Shown here: positions 28,533 through 41,480 of the stretch, piece after piece
Layout of the letters: every line of letters begins with the position of its first letter
Position numbering within the stretch: position 1 is the stretch's first letter
Source of the DNA: Rostratula benghalensis
Taxonomy: Eukaryota; Chordata; Aves; Charadriiformes; Rostratulidae
Length of the DNA: 64,000 nucleotides
Assembly: GCA_013399305.1 (NCBI GenBank)
Contig: VXAI01000035.1
Span: forward strand, 1,307,023-1,371,022
Reading direction: 5' to 3'
The notes under the pieces: model-generated
Databases searched by the model: none
What the model was told of the DNA's origin: nothing
What the model saw: only the letters and a program-made list of their open reading frames with translations
Position numbers and translations under genes: made by a program

Positions 28533-29889
28533 TTCATGTTGATTATATATTCTCATTCTTATTATCCATCCCTTATTCTAACCTTTATTATCTTTGGGGA
28601 GGATTATGTGGCTCTCATGCAGCGCAGGGCTTACCTACTGGAGAAGGGGTTACTTGGTGAATAGCACTTCCTTGTTCCACAGAAGGGGCACCAGACATTA
28701 CCTGTGGCCACAGAACTAGTAGTTGTGCTTTTGCTTTAATTTTTAACCATGTCCAATTAAAAAACACAGGTGGTGGGTGGTTATGATGGTTACAATCCTA
28801 ACGGCCTCTGATTCTTCTCTTCTGGTGAGACAATGAGGCTGTGATATGATGTAGCCAGTGTTGTAGATGCCTACATCTCGCCCATCTTCCTGCCCTTTTA
28901 AGCTTTCTTGACCTTGTAACGCACAGATTTTTCAGCGTTGTCACCGAGGCTTCTGTAAAGCATTTTCCAGATTGTTCTGGGACTTTATCCGGTTTGTGCT
29001 GATAACCTCTGGATTTGCTGCTCTTCTCCATTTGATGTGAATGATAGTGTTAATTATGCTGATAGATTGCTAACAGGACAGCTGAAACTTGGCTGAAAGA
29101 AAATTTTAGCAAGATTGAAATTCTCACTGTTGGCAGGAGATACCTCATTTGAAATGTACCAAAGGTACTTCTTGACTTTACTGGAAATCTGTTGGTTCTG
29201 GCATCTTTGACCAGAAATCGAGGTAGTATTATGGATCTGTAGTTATTCCTTGAAGCACATGTGCTGGAGCAGATGAAATGTCAAACTGTCAAGTCTCTAT
29301 CACCGAGCGTCTCTGAATATTTAAAAATAGAATTAAAAGAAGGAATTAATTTTATCTGCTCTCTACTCACTCTGCAGCAAGCAGGAGAGATGGTGTGAGC
29401 AGTTCACTGAATTTTTTTTGTTTGCCAGAGCATGGTACTGGCCAGGAGATTGTTAATGGTCCCTGCTTGGAGCTCCTTCCAGCTCCAGCCCAGAAGCTCC
29501 CTCCCACAGGTGGATTTTGTCCCCTTCATTTCTTTGAAACTGATCTTCCCAAAGTTTCTGCTGATCTCTTCATGCTTGATCTCAGGTGTGGCACTATGTT
29601 AGCATCATTAACTTCTCCGCTAATTTTGAATCAAGTCCTTCCACCTGGCCTCCCTGACTCTTGTGTCTGGATTTTACCCCTGTGTTTCTAATTTCTCTTC
29701 TCTCTCCTCCACTTCTCACCTGGGATTTCCTGGGTTTTCTCTGTCCTTGATGTCTTTTTCTTCCTGTTTTTTACCAGAGTTACTTAACTTGCAAATATCA
29801 ATTTAGTTCTCGTGTCAAACCTGATGGTGCCAGCCCTGTCTCCTTCTGTTCAAATCTTGACCTGTCTCTCCAGCCCTCACCTGACGGGT

Positions 29890-30570
29890 TTAGTCTCTCC
29901 TTATGTGTTTAAGCTTAATGTGGCTAAACCAGGTCTTTTAATCCTGACTCCCAAAGGTCTTTCTCTGACCTCCTTTTGCAAGTGCTGAGGAAAATAGCAG
30001 CAGCATCTATTATTCCAGCCTGTAAACTAAGCAGCCTTTTTTGACTCAACCTTGTTTTCCATTGTCACATTCAGGGTAACTCCAGATCTTGCATATTTTT
30101 CCTAGCTGCTCTGAAACACAGCGTTTAATGTCATGCTTACAGTTAAAACCCAGTCCTGCCTCTCTTCATCTTGTGTTTCAATTGTTATCCTTTTCTTTGT
30201 CCTTGACAAATGTGACTTTTATTTCTGAAATCCATCGAGACTGCCAAGATTGCTGTCTCAGCTCATTCTTTTGATCATGTCACACTTCTCTTTGCATTCC
30301 TATGGTGACTCTGCCTTCTCTATTTCATCAGCCCATTGCCTAACTGTTATTTTTTCTCAGGCTCTTCGTGGCTGCCTCTATGCTCTTTTTCTAGTTTCAG
30401 AGAGTCATTCCACAGAACCAACCTTCATCGTTGCATTTATTCAGTTTTCAAACAAATGACTCCCAGCATCTTCCCATCCTGCCCATCGTACTTTGGAGGA
30501 ATTCTTTGCACTTTATTCACGGAGCACCTCCTTATTTCATCTTCAATCCTTCCTTAAAGAACTCTCATGG
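29890..30570 (+). mobile_element. Ancient L2/L3/CR1-clade LINE remnant
   Basis: Pyrimidine-rich sequence whose broken + strand translation follows the order of a LINE reverse-transcriptase C-terminus. Near 29915 there is LNVAKPGLLILTPK (compare LNxxKTELLIFPPK). Near 30040 comes FDSTLFS (compare LDSSLSF), near 30165 HLVFQLLSFSLSLTN, near 30230 EIHRDCQDCCLSS, then DHVTLLFAFLW near 30275 (compare DHVTPLLxxLHW), and a tail LQSFLKNSH near 30545. Many stops and frameshifts show it is very old. It is distinct from the young CR1 copies. Family placement is a judgement from motif order; borders are approximate. Confidence 0.5.
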
Positions 30571-31591
30571 TAGAAGCGTAACTCCATGGTGCTGAGGCTA
30601 CTGTGATCCCAGCCTGTCATGCAGAGCTCTGCTGCTACTTGTAGTCACCCTGTTGTCATTTACCCATCTGGAGGCTTGTAGATTCAGCCCATGACATCTA
30701 TCTGTCTTGTCGTTTCTGTTGTGACCTTGCAGAGGTGTGGCTTGGGGAATGGTTCCACAGATCAAATCAACCATGCCTTCTACTGTGCTAGCCTTGCATT
30801 TCAGGGGCAGGCCACCCCCAGTGCACTCATCTGGGAGGAAGGAGCAGAGCAATGGTGGAGGGTATCTGCCAGGGCATTGAGTGAAGGACTTCTCCGTGCC
30901 CCAGGATTTATAAGGAGGAGCTACTCCAGTCACCCAGCTCAGAGATGTCCCAAGGGGCATCTGACCCTTAGCTTTCAAAGGTTGGAATTAAAGTATAAAG
31001 TCCCTGGGATTACCTTTTAATTCAGTTGTTTGTTTGTTTTTTTTTTAATCAGAACTATCTGTAGGAAGTTTATGTAAGAAATGTTGGCTCTTGGGCCATG
31101 CTGAGGACTTTTAAGGCCTACAATCATAAAAATATTACTTAATAACAGCAGAGTGCGTACAGAAAAACAGCAAAGTCAAATTTTGCATGCACATTTGAAA
31201 ATAGTGATATTTGTGACCATACTTATGCCTCATAGGGATTAGAATGCATTTGGTCCACAGCTTCTGCCTGTGAAAGATTCCTCTGGCCAACTGGGAGTCT
31301 TGCCCTGTTGCTTGGCACTTTCCCATCTTTCTACTTGGAAAAAAGAATGCTAAGACACCGGATTTACTGTTCTACATGCAATAAATATATAGGTAATTAG
31401 AATATGACAGAGTAGGGGACTTACAAACACTGCATATTACTCTTATAAGCTATTTATATTCTTTTGATACTTCAAGAAGGAAACAATAACACATTGCGTA
31501 AATACCATTCCTCAGTTAGCAAAATGAAAATGTCAGAAGAACCTACTTCTGTAAATACATCCCTTCTTGACTACTGTATTTATACTTTAAA

Positions 31592-31878
31592 TTCCTTTAA
31601 GTATTAATAAGCATTGATAGGATTCTCCCTCAGTCTTCTCTCTTCCAGGCTAGAAAGACCCAAGTCCCTCATCCTTTCCTCATAAGAGAGATGCTCCAGG
31701 CCTCTCATCATCTTTGTGGTCCTCTGCTGGCCCCTCTCCAGCAATTCCCTGTCCTTCCTGAACTGGGGAGCCCAGAACTGGACATGGGACTCCAGATGGT
31801 GCCTCCCCAGGGCAGAGCAGAGTGGGAGGATGACCTCCCTTGACCCCCTGGATGCCCTCTTCTTGATGCACCCCATAA
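31592..31878 (-). mobile_element. CR1 LINE internal segment, antisense, lacking its 3' end
   Basis: Antisense piece with the reverse-transcriptase words MGCIKKRASRGSREVILP, LLERGQQRTTKMMRGLEHLSY and MRDLGLSSLEERR. It stops at the consensus position just after AATACTTAAAGG, well short of the usual CR1 terminus. CR1 copies nearly always keep their 3' end, so the missing tail is odd. The sense CR1 at 32997-33290 begins almost exactly where this piece stops, which suggests one element split by a rearrangement. Confidence 0.88.
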
Positions 31879-32996
31879 TTGTATTATGGGGTATGTTATG
31901 TCAGTTTTGTCACTGTGAAATAAAGATCCCAAAAAGCAAAACTAGGGTGTGATTTTGCACATTGTGAAATCTGAGAGTGTGGGGATCTAGGTAGAGCTTT
32001 GGTTTGAACCTTACATCCTTCCTCTTAACACTTGGCATCCGGAGGAAGGCAGAAATTTCTCTCCTTCCTCTCATCTGGAAATGCTCTGCTCTACAGCTGA
32101 GTTCAGCCTTCTGGTAGTGAGTATCTGCAGGAACTGCCGTGTGAGATTTCTGACACTAATTGGCATGAAGACTAAAATGAAACTATTCCAGACATTTTAG
32201 CCAAAGTGAGATTATTTGTGGGAATTTGCTGCAGTTGTATTTTTCAGTGTGAAAAAAAGGTAAAAAAATTGATCGCTTTCAAAAAGGCAGAAAATGAGAT
32301 ATTGTGACTTTAGTGGTGGACTCATTTGGCTGTATTTGGCTTCTTGTTGTTTCATCCAAGCACTCTGGGATGGATTTCAGGAAGGGAGGTCCTGCTACCT
32401 GCTCTGTGTGTTATGGTATGGGGAACCTCACTATATACAGGTTACCAGGTCCCGTTTGGCCTTCCGTTTGCATATGGGGTTGGTAAGCTGGCTGTAGAAC
32501 TGCTGTAGTAAAAAATACCATGTAAACACTTCTGATTCTGTCCACATTTAATGGTTGGTATGCTTAAACAGAATTTAGGGTGAATTTTACTAAAAACTCC
32601 AAAGTCAGTTTTTAGTGATAAAAATGCTGGTTATTATGAATCCCGTTATAGAGTGGAACTGCAGTGCACCCCTCCCGGGAGGTATTGTCCCACAGCAGCA
32701 AACTCAAAAATATTGAGTTATATTGGGTATAATCACTACCCTTTTGTGATTCACATGAACAATTTGGGAATGGAAAGCCACATTGTAGTCCCACTGACCC
32801 CAGTGATTTTTGCCTTGTAGAAGAGCACCCAAAATACAGAGTTGCTAGGGGCAGGTGAATTGCTTGCGGGTGCTGATATTTTTAAGCTGGGTTAATGCAT
32901 TAACCAGAAAAATGCAAGAAAAACCCCCAACACAAAACACTAGAAAAAAAATATTTCAGGTCCATTCTCAACACTATAATGGCTAGATTTCTAACT

Positions 32997-33290
32997 GCTC
33001 AGGAAAGGAGGATGGAGCCAGGCTCTTCTCAGTGACAGGCAATGATAGGACAAGGGGCAATGGGTGCAAGCTGGAACACAGGAGGTTCCATTTAAATATG
33101 AGGAAAAACTTCTTCACAGTGAGGGTGACGGAGCACTGGAACAGGCTGCCCAGAGAGGTTGTGGAGTCTGGACCCGTCTGGACACGTTCCTGTGTGACCT
33201 GATCTAGGTGTTCCTGCTCTGGCAGGGGGATTGGACTGGATGATCTTTCAAGGTCCCCTCCAATCCCTGATATTCTGTGATTCTGTGATT
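32997..33290 (+). mobile_element. CR1 LINE 3' segment, sense
   Basis: Sense CR1 tail running from the CAGGA-GGATGG region to a complete terminus, ATTCTGTGATTCTGTGATT at 33272-33290. A deletion of roughly 20 bp removes the usual SPSLE codons near 33170. Its left border coincides in the CR1 consensus with the cut end of the antisense piece at 31592. The minus-strand frame at 32983-33519 is its shadow. Confidence 0.92.
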
Positions 33291-35280
33291 TAGCAAAAGA
33301 AATGCTGACATCATAACAGCACAGGAGGCTGCGATGGGCTGAATCCTCCCTGGAAGCGTGGTGGGAGACTTTCAGCAGGTGCCCTACCAGAGAGTTACAT
33401 CCCCCTTTATAAATTGGCTGCACCTTCCTCTTGGGGGTGGCTGGGAAGCATTGCACCCCAGGAGCACTGGTGATTTTGATGCTTTTTGGGTGCATTTTGT
33501 CTGGTAGGCTGCTCTGCAATTTTCCATTTGCCCCAGTAATAGCAATACAACCGGTGACGTTTCAGAATCCCTGTGCTAACTTGTAGGCTGTTTAACCTCC
33601 CCTATTGCTGGGGTCAGATGCAAGGGAGACCAATGACCTTCGCTGTCAGTGTAATGGGAGAGGGAAGGTTTACTTTTAAAGTTACCCGGAGTTTGCAGGA
33701 TGATAATAATAGATCTCTATTGGCAATAAAATCAGCGGAGAATGTTCTGCCCTCAGGAGCACACTTGTATGTGCAGGGAAGTCGGCGAGTGCCTTGTTCA
33801 ATCTGATAGTTCAGGTGGTCACGTAAATGCCTTTTATTCTGCTTATTTTCTGTAATAACTGGCCCTGTGGAAGGAGAAGAGGGAGGAAAGACAGTGGCTG
33901 CCACTGGATCCTCTTATTTGTCAACAGTTATCCAACACAAATGCCTGCTTTTATCCCTGTCTTTCAGTTGAAGAAGTAATAAATTTCAGATACCAGTAGA
34001 TCTTTGCTGAATGTAGAAGTAACTTTTCATAAAAGTTGTCTACCTGAATGAGATAATTGAAACCTGTCTGGTTTGTGCCCTGTATGCTCAGTGTGCAGGC
34101 CACCATGTGTCACAGAGCCTGAGGGCTGGAACAGCATCTCCCCTTATGGTACCCTGCACTGTGGAATTACAGTGGTGCCAAACGTGTCCCTGCATTGTAG
34201 CACTCCAGAAAAAGCAGAGTTTCATGGACTCTACCTGTACTTTTTCAATCCTTTGTGGTTCCCATCCTCTTTCTGCATCACTCTTACTCCCAGTGAAGCA
34301 AGCAGCTCCATCCCTGCAGACTTGAAAGGGAGATTTGGGACATTGGTGAGGCAGAGCACCAATTAATTTGAGTGCCTCGACATTTAAAGCAATTGAGAAG
34401 TCTGGGTATCTGAAAATATTGTATGTGGCTCCTAGCCCCTGTTCAGCATAACTTTGAGTATTTTGTGGGTTGTTTTTTTTTTCTTTTTAGGTAGTCAAAA
34501 TATGGATCTGAATTTATTTATTTTTTTATTGCGTCCTTTAAAAAGGCGGAGTTGGTTTGTAGAAGGTTTTAGAGCCTTGAGGGACCTTTAATTAACCAAA
34601 TGTGCTCCTGTGAATGATACAGGAATTTGGAAGTATTTTAAAGTGTAAAGCATGTGAGAGAGTAACCCATCCATGACTAAGGCTTAGTGCTGAGAGTGCA
34701 GTCATGAGGGAACTCAGATTTTGGTTAGGAGACGGGAAGCAGAAGACATGCTGTGTGCCAAGGTTGGGAAGGTTGGGGAGGACTAAAGGAATAAGTAGCA
34801 GAAAACAGAAACCAGCATCCAGGCATCAAAGCTATGAAAGGCTCTGCTGACTGCATGTAAGGAAAAGGTGAAGGTAGCGCTGCCTGATGGCTTTTCTGAA
34901 AGGCAGAGCCTGTGGGACACCCAAAGATAGGACTGAAAAGCAAGGTGGGGAGAGGAAAAAAAGTGGAGCTGGGCTGTGTTCTCTGCTGGGCCACATCTGT
35001 GTGCAGACTGCTTAATCAAAGATTGCTTTCTGGAGGTTTCAATTAGCAGAAGACCAAACATCCAGCCTGCTTTACATGAAAATGAACATGGAAGAAACAG
35101 CTCTGGGTATTAAAATGTGCAAATGGGAGCTTCAGGGCTTTTTTGGAGGATGCCAGGGCAGAACTTAGAAATAGACTCCATTGCCTGATTCAAAACGTAG
35201 AATTCCTGTCACACAATGTGCCAAGCACCTACTGAGTGGGACTCCAGAAACTCCTACTTCAGGATAACGCAGGGAGAAAT

Positions 35281-35302
35281 AAAAAAACAAAACAAAACAA
35301 AA
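35281..35302. repeat. AAAAC short tandem repeat
   Basis: Four to five units of AAAAC in an A-rich context. A related A-rich run lies at 35487-35515. Confidence 0.75.
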
Positions 35303-35734
35303 CCAAGATTGAGCAGAAAAATCCCTTGCAAGTTCTTTGAGGTTTGGGCTCAAGTACTACACATGCTTGTGTTGCTAGGAATGCTTTATATCCCGGGTTA
35401 AGTGTCAGTTGTGTGACCTGAGCAAAAGGAGGAGTGGAACATTTATGGGATTATCTGAAGGATGGTTATACGTGCAACTGTAACTCAAAAAAAAGAAAAA
35501 AAAAAAAGAAAAATTTCCTCTCTTTTCCTGTAAGAAGACTGAAAATAAAATGGCTCAAAGTGCCAGCATGCTATTTATGACCAGAATATAGGTGGTTAAT
35601 GACAGTGTTTCTGAACTGTGAAGCTCATCTCTCCAGAGCATTTGTCTTTTGCTAACCTGCAGGTGCACTGAGACCACCAACAGCCTTCAGGCACCTTCAG
35701 CGCAGGGGTCATTACAATGCTCTGTGATCGTATA

Positions 35735-35776
35735 CCTTCAGTTAAGGAATAAACTCCTTCAGTTAAGGAATAAACT
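35735..35776. repeat. Perfect 21-bp tandem duplication
   Basis: The 21-mer starting CCTTCAGTTAAGG at 35735 is repeated without change from 35756. Full identity implies a recent local duplication. Confidence 0.95.
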
Positions 35777-37929
35777 GAGATCTTAAAATATTGCTGGAGG
35801 TTGTTCCAGTTCTGTGTTGGGAAGAAAATCCAGTAGCTCCAGACGTCTCTGCTGGGAAGCAGGAAGATTTCTCGTGATAATGTGTTTTAGAGAATGTAGT
35901 AGTAGAGAAAGGTGACCTCAGGATGAACGGCTTACCTTTTTATGGTATAGAAAAATTAAATTCAAGTGTTTCTCACATACAAAGTGATGCCTGTGATAGG
36001 GGACATTCCCAGATGTCTCCTTTACTTTATATGCTGGCCACTAGGAAATTAAGCCATTGTATGTGAAAAGTTGAACTGAATAGGTTTTGTCCAGTTTGAT
36101 ACTATGCCACTAGAAAACTGATCTCTTGTTGGGGAACACAGGATTCCTTGCTAATGTGCTTTGGTTTATTTCTGATTGTGAAATCACTTTTGCATTTGAA
36201 AGGTATAAAACATTGTTTCGTGTGAACTTCTCAGCATCATTTGCTTTTGTTTTCAGTTGGCTCATGAACCTGACATTGCTTCTACACAGTTTGTGAATTC
36301 CTAGAGTCTGTTTCTTTTCTTATTCTTCTCTGTCCGTGTGCTTTCCCTCAGCCCTCTTTAAATTCTTATTAAATTGGTGTGAGTATCTGGGAGAAAGAGA
36401 GATAAATATAAAAGGAATCCCTCTTGTCCTTTTTCCCCTTTTGCAGAGAAGTTTGTAAAATTATGGAAGTAGATTTAGGGTTAAAGAAAGTTGCTGTTTG
36501 GTGACTGTCCAGTGCAAGTTAAATTTTAGTATTGCCAGCATGAGTGGGGGGTTTGTGGTATTTGCGAGCTCTGCTTTCTAGGGTTTGCATGACAAATCAA
36601 GAGAATCAGAGGCTGGTTTTCACTGATGAGCTTTTCAAATCGCAGGTTACAAGAAGAGGGTGGGTCGTAATGCTTGCTGAATCTGAAACAGTAAAGATCT
36701 GAGACATTTAAAGCCAAAAATTACCTCCAAAGCCCCTAGGAGTTGTATGAAGGAATTTCTTGTGCTGTTCATGTAAATCAAAAGCATTTCAGGAGGTGAG
36801 GAATGTTGGTGTGAAGGAACAAAAGAACCTTGTAAAAGTAAAGGCTTCTCAAAAGACATTCGTAGGCTATAAAGATGAATGCAATAAAAATATGGAGAGG
36901 TTCAGTGATACTGTAACAAACTGACTTTCATTACTCAATATTGTACTCCCTCAAATTCAAGATTTAATCAATAAGGCTCTTAGAAACTTCAGAGTGCATC
37001 AGGAAAAAATACAAGGCATGGTCAGAGGTGCTGTGCTTAGGCTGTTTGTAAGCTTAGGCTTGAGAGTAGAGGGCAATATTGGCGTATTTATGGCTATTTC
37101 GATCTACTCACCATTTTGCAGAGATGGTGAGGTGGGGGCTAAGGGGGAATATACTCAGACAGATGTGTTACAGCCTTGGAAACCCAGCAGTGGCCAGCGG
37201 GCAGCTGCCATCTCAAAGAATGAAATAATACCCTTATAGGCAAATATTGGTACTTGCACGGCACAGTGGAATAGTGAAATGGCAAGGTCAAACAATTTAT
37301 TGTGGTCTTTTGGTGATCCCATACAATTGCAGTGCAGGGCCATATTGCATTACTGAGCTGTTAATGGCCTTGTGGGACCACTGACTTTGCTATCAAGGAT
37401 TGGGTTTGCTGCTTCTTGATAGACCTGTGCAAATCCTTCTTTGTTTTAACCATCCTGATAAAACAATGACATTATCTGAAACAGAAATAGTAAGGGAATA
37501 GTAGGAGACTGATGGGACATCCACCATCACAGCTATAGTGTAGCACAGTTGTTTTTCCAAAGCTCTGTGAAAATGTTCTTTGTCCTGGAACGATATTTGT
37601 GAGTACATATTTAAAATATAACTTGGGATTAATAGTAATTGGACAAGGGGGTTAGATTTAGCTACCTACTTTCACTCCTGGTACACTAGAAAATTGAAAA
37701 GCCTTTGAAGTGAAAGTACAAAATTGGCCACATGCGTGTTCCACTTTTGTTTTGTTCCTTTTGCAAGTTCATATATCTCATAAATGGATCTTCTGCCTGA
37801 GCAACTTAGCATTTGCTTCCTAAGACAATGAACAATAACTAAATTCATATCTGGTCTTTGTCAGACATTATTACAAATTATGAGAGCCAGACAGAAGTTT
37901 ATTACCTTAGCAGTGTTCTCTTTTACAAA

Positions 37930-38030
37930 TTAGGTTCTTGGAACATCCAGCGAGCTCAATATCGCGGATCCATTAATCACAATTAAGACTCCTGCGCTGA
38001 CAAAGTTCAGTCCCGCCAACTTAATTGACT
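37930..38030. promoter_or_regulatory. Candidate conserved non-coding block (intronic)
   Basis: Unique sequence with ATTAATCACAATTAAG and CTTAATTGAC homeobox-like cores mixed with several CpGs (CCAGCGAG, ATCGCGGATC, CCTGCGC). Retained CpGs in an AT-rich intron hint at constraint, but this is inference without alignment. Confidence 0.25.
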
Positions 38031-39380
38031 CCGGGCCTATGCTGCAGGGTCTCGGCTGAGGACAACTCCAGGCCAGTGGAGAGAACCACTGTCACAGGAG
38101 ACACAAACAAGGACATTCTCATTTGCTCTCTGAAAAATTTGCTGCTCTTACTCGGTGGGTTAGGTACAGGCAGTAGCAGGATACCTTATTCATCGAGCAA
38201 AGGAAAATGGAAGGATTAATTCAGATTTTACTCAGTCTGAAGTACCTTTTGAAGCCATCTACCCGAGTCCAACCAAACAGGCTCCTGCTTGGGATACTTC
38301 TGCTGAGGGCTTGCCTTTATATAGGTTGAATTGGAGTGATCAGATTGAGTTTAGTCTCAATCTTCAAGACGATCCGATCTTTACACATACAATTAACACT
38401 CACTGCCTTCCGTCCTTGACTCAGCTCTGTGTCCTCATGGAAGCTTAGGAAGTCCTATAGCCTGGTTTTTGCATCAGTCTCTTCAGTTGCAGAAAGAGAA
38501 TGGCTCTCCAGAATTTATTATTACGGTTGTTATTAAGAGGAAATTAAATTTACATACCTTTTGGGTGCTTTGCTGTGTCACAGCCAAATTGCTGACCCCC
38601 TGGAGAGAAGGGAGTCTGTGATAACTGGGGCTAAATCTGTCTCGATTCTTTTCTTTATCGGCACCATATTTTATGTGCCCCTTTATGATATGCAGACCAA
38701 GCTTTGATCTGTGTATAATCTGAAGCTCTGCTTTTCGTGCCAAGTGTTTTTATTGCAAAGCTTCTGCGCTGAAATGCCTTTTAGAAGTTGGCACTTGGAA
38801 AAGTCAGTCGTTAGGTTATTGTCTGCAAAATCAGCGTGTACAGAAGAAGCACAGGGATTAGACAGACTTATTTTCTTCTCATCATGAAGACATGCTTAAA
38901 GGCATCTGAGTAGTCCCTTTAGGCTTGGAGGACACTCCAGAGGTTATATTTTCCTTTTCTGCTCCTATTCTTGGCCTTGGTTTTTGTGAAAATGAAAAGT
39001 TTATAAGGTATTGCTCAGCCCAAACCCCACGAGTGGCTTTGGGTCAAAAAAGATTCAGGGCTGGACCATTCATTTCAGCTGTGTATGATGTAGCACGTGT
39101 TCAGTCTCAGAAGGGTTCGGTCATGTTCACATTCTGGCATCCAAGACCTTTCTGCAGTCTGTGCTGCAACAACCGTATCGTTGTTATCCTCGTTGTATGA
39201 TTTTTCTCACTCCATGCTAGAATGTTCAGTTTATATTTTTTTATGTAGAAAATTGATCGTCGTGGCCAGTGCCTGGAAGTGCCTGGTAATACGGACATCC
39301 CTGTAACCACAAGAGGTTTGTTGTAGGTTTTGCCTTTCTGGTATTCCCATGTGACATTTATTTTTGAAAGCTGGGTTGAA

Positions 39381-39751
39381 ATCATAGAATCACAGAAGAG
39401 TTTGAGTTGAAAGGGACCTTACAGATCACAGAGTTCCAACCCCCTGCCATGGGCAGGGACTCCTCCCACCAGACCAGACCAGGTTGCTCAAAGCCCCATC
39501 CATCCTGGCCTTCAACCCCCTCCAGGGATGGGCCATCCACAGCTTCTCTGGGCAACCTGTTCCAGTGTCTCACCGCCCTTGGAGTGGAAAATTTCTTCCT
39601 AATACCTAATCTAAATCTCCCCTCTTCCAGTTTAAAACCATTACCTCTCATCCTGTCTCTCCACACCCTGGTAAGGAGTCCCTCCCATCTTTAGGTACTG
39701 GAAGGCTGTGATAAGGTCTCTCTTGAGCCTTCTTTTCTCCAGGCTGAAATT
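39381..39751 (-). mobile_element. CR1 LINE, antisense copy
   Basis: Antisense CR1 of about 370 bp, starting with ATCATAGAATCACAGAAGAG at 39381. Reverse reading contains [13 protein letters not shown] and the [14 protein letters not shown] tail. It is truncated near 39751 after CTCCAGGCTGAA. Frames at 39382-39666 and 39407-39694 come from this repeat. Confidence 0.92.
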
Positions 39752-40748
39752 CAGGTGCTTTGTGTCTGCCTCTTGAGTTTGGACTGTGGGGTGTTTGTGA
39801 TGGAGATGAGCAGCCCCAGACCACCTCTACTAAGTGCATTTTAATGAGATGGCAGAGAATTATTGCAGCCAAACACAGGCAATTAGAGAAGGGCTTGTGG
39901 GTAGTTGTCGTCCCCATGATCCCTACAAATCTCAGCTAAACGAAACCGGAATTGTCACAAAGTGGCCACGGAGAACATTTGACAAAGTGCCATAGTACGG
40001 GCTTCTTGAGCACCACTAACGAGCAGAGCAGCCTCTTGAAGCCATGGAAGAGCCCATCTGTCCCACTCCAGTATTTCTTGCAGCAATGAGACCAAATTCA
40101 TGGGGGAACCACTTACCTGTTTTCAGTTACTGTAAATAATGTTTAGTGCCCTGTTGCACCTCTGGCTTGCCAAGCTTGTTGTCAAGGCATTACCGTAATT
40201 TTCCACATTAGAATCAGGATCTACAATTTGTTCACTAGTCTTCCAAGTCATTTTATTATGAATCCATGAAGGGTTTTGCAGTTTGGTGGGTAAATTTGAT
40301 GTTTGGGGAGCTTTATGCGACACACCGAATATATTCTTGCTTATTCAGATTTAATAGAAGCGAATGGACAGGAACAGAAACACAGAGGATGCTCAGGCCA
40401 CGTCTGTCACTCACATCCCAGTATGGATAGCGTGGAACTGGTAGCACCTGTCTGAAAATGGGGCTCACTCCTTGGTTGTTCAAGGTGAAAGGCCACGTAG
40501 CTTAAATCTCTGTGACATTTGTCCATATAGATAGAATATTGGACCTTACGTGCTTCCTGCTTTCGGTGGGGCAGCTTTTATAGGAGGCTTTGCAGCTCCC
40601 AGGCTATTTTTTGTTGTGGCTCTTAACACTGTGCCCCAGGCTCCACTAAATAGACAACCTCATTAAAAGAGAAATAGCGATAGTAAAGCAGTGACTTTCT
40701 CATGCCATCTAACTCACATATTTGACATGATTGCTGGACCCTCCAAGT

Positions 40749-40774
40749 ACTTAATTGATTGACTTAATTGATTT
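40749..40774. repeat. 13-bp tandem duplication with TTAATTGATT core
   Basis: ACTTAATTGATTG is followed at once by ACTTAATTGATTT. The doubled TTAATTGATT resembles a homeodomain binding site, but this may be chance. Confidence 0.8.
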
Positions 40775-41239
40775 AGTGGCACTGGAGGCTACAGCATGGA
40801 AATAAAGGGGCAAGAGGAGGATAAGGGGTGAAAAAATTTATGATAGGTGCCAAGCGGCCTGAGGGAAATTAGAAATGCTACAGATCTCGGAGGCAGCTAA
40901 ATCAATTCAGTGTGATGTACAGGGAGAGACCGGGGGATAGAGGAGAAGTGGGGGAATAGAATGGAGAAAAGGAGATAAAATAATGGCTAGTGGGAGAGAG
41001 CAGAGCAAACGTAAGAGGAAGAGGGAAGTCAGCAGCCTTGGTGGAAGTGGATATGTTTGACTTCTTGGAGTCAAAAAACTTTCCAATGTATGAATAAAAT
41101 ATAATCATGACATCATGTTTAGCCTAAAAAGAAGGACTTGTGCATTGCAGGACTGTCTTAAGTTATCTGCTTTGAGATTTTATCTGTGCTTGCATTTAAA
41201 ATCCTCGACTTTTGCAGGAGTGACTAAAGTCACGAGAGA

Positions 41240-41480
41240 CCTAAAATAATTTGGAGCTTGCGTACAGCGGATTATTTTTTTTAACAGCTGAAGCTTAAAT
41301 GTTAAATTACTTTCTAATCGCTGCAATACTTAATTGACTGTATTGAACCATAATACAAATTAAGTCTTCTCTATAATTTGTTCTGTCATACTGCAGCCCT
41401 CCAAACCAATTTGATACCTCACTTATGAATTGGCAAATGGCTCGTAGCAGCACTCGGCAAAGATACAGTAAAAACATCAA
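41240..41480. promoter_or_regulatory. Candidate conserved non-coding block (intronic)
   Basis: AT-rich unique stretch with several TAAT/ATTA cores (GGATTATT, CTTAATTGACTG, CAAATTAAG) and GC-containing islands such as GTAGCAGCACTCGGC. No repeat or coding signal. Regulatory role is inference only. Confidence 0.22.

Noticed and set aside
32983..33519. 178-codon minus-strand open frame
   Set aside because: Shadow of the sense CR1 at 32997-33290 plus unique flank; no independent support.
34110..34160. Short CR1-like phrase (GAGGGCTGGAACAGCATCTCCCC)
   Set aside because: Similarity is limited to about 30 bp with no further CR1 sequence on either side; probably chance.
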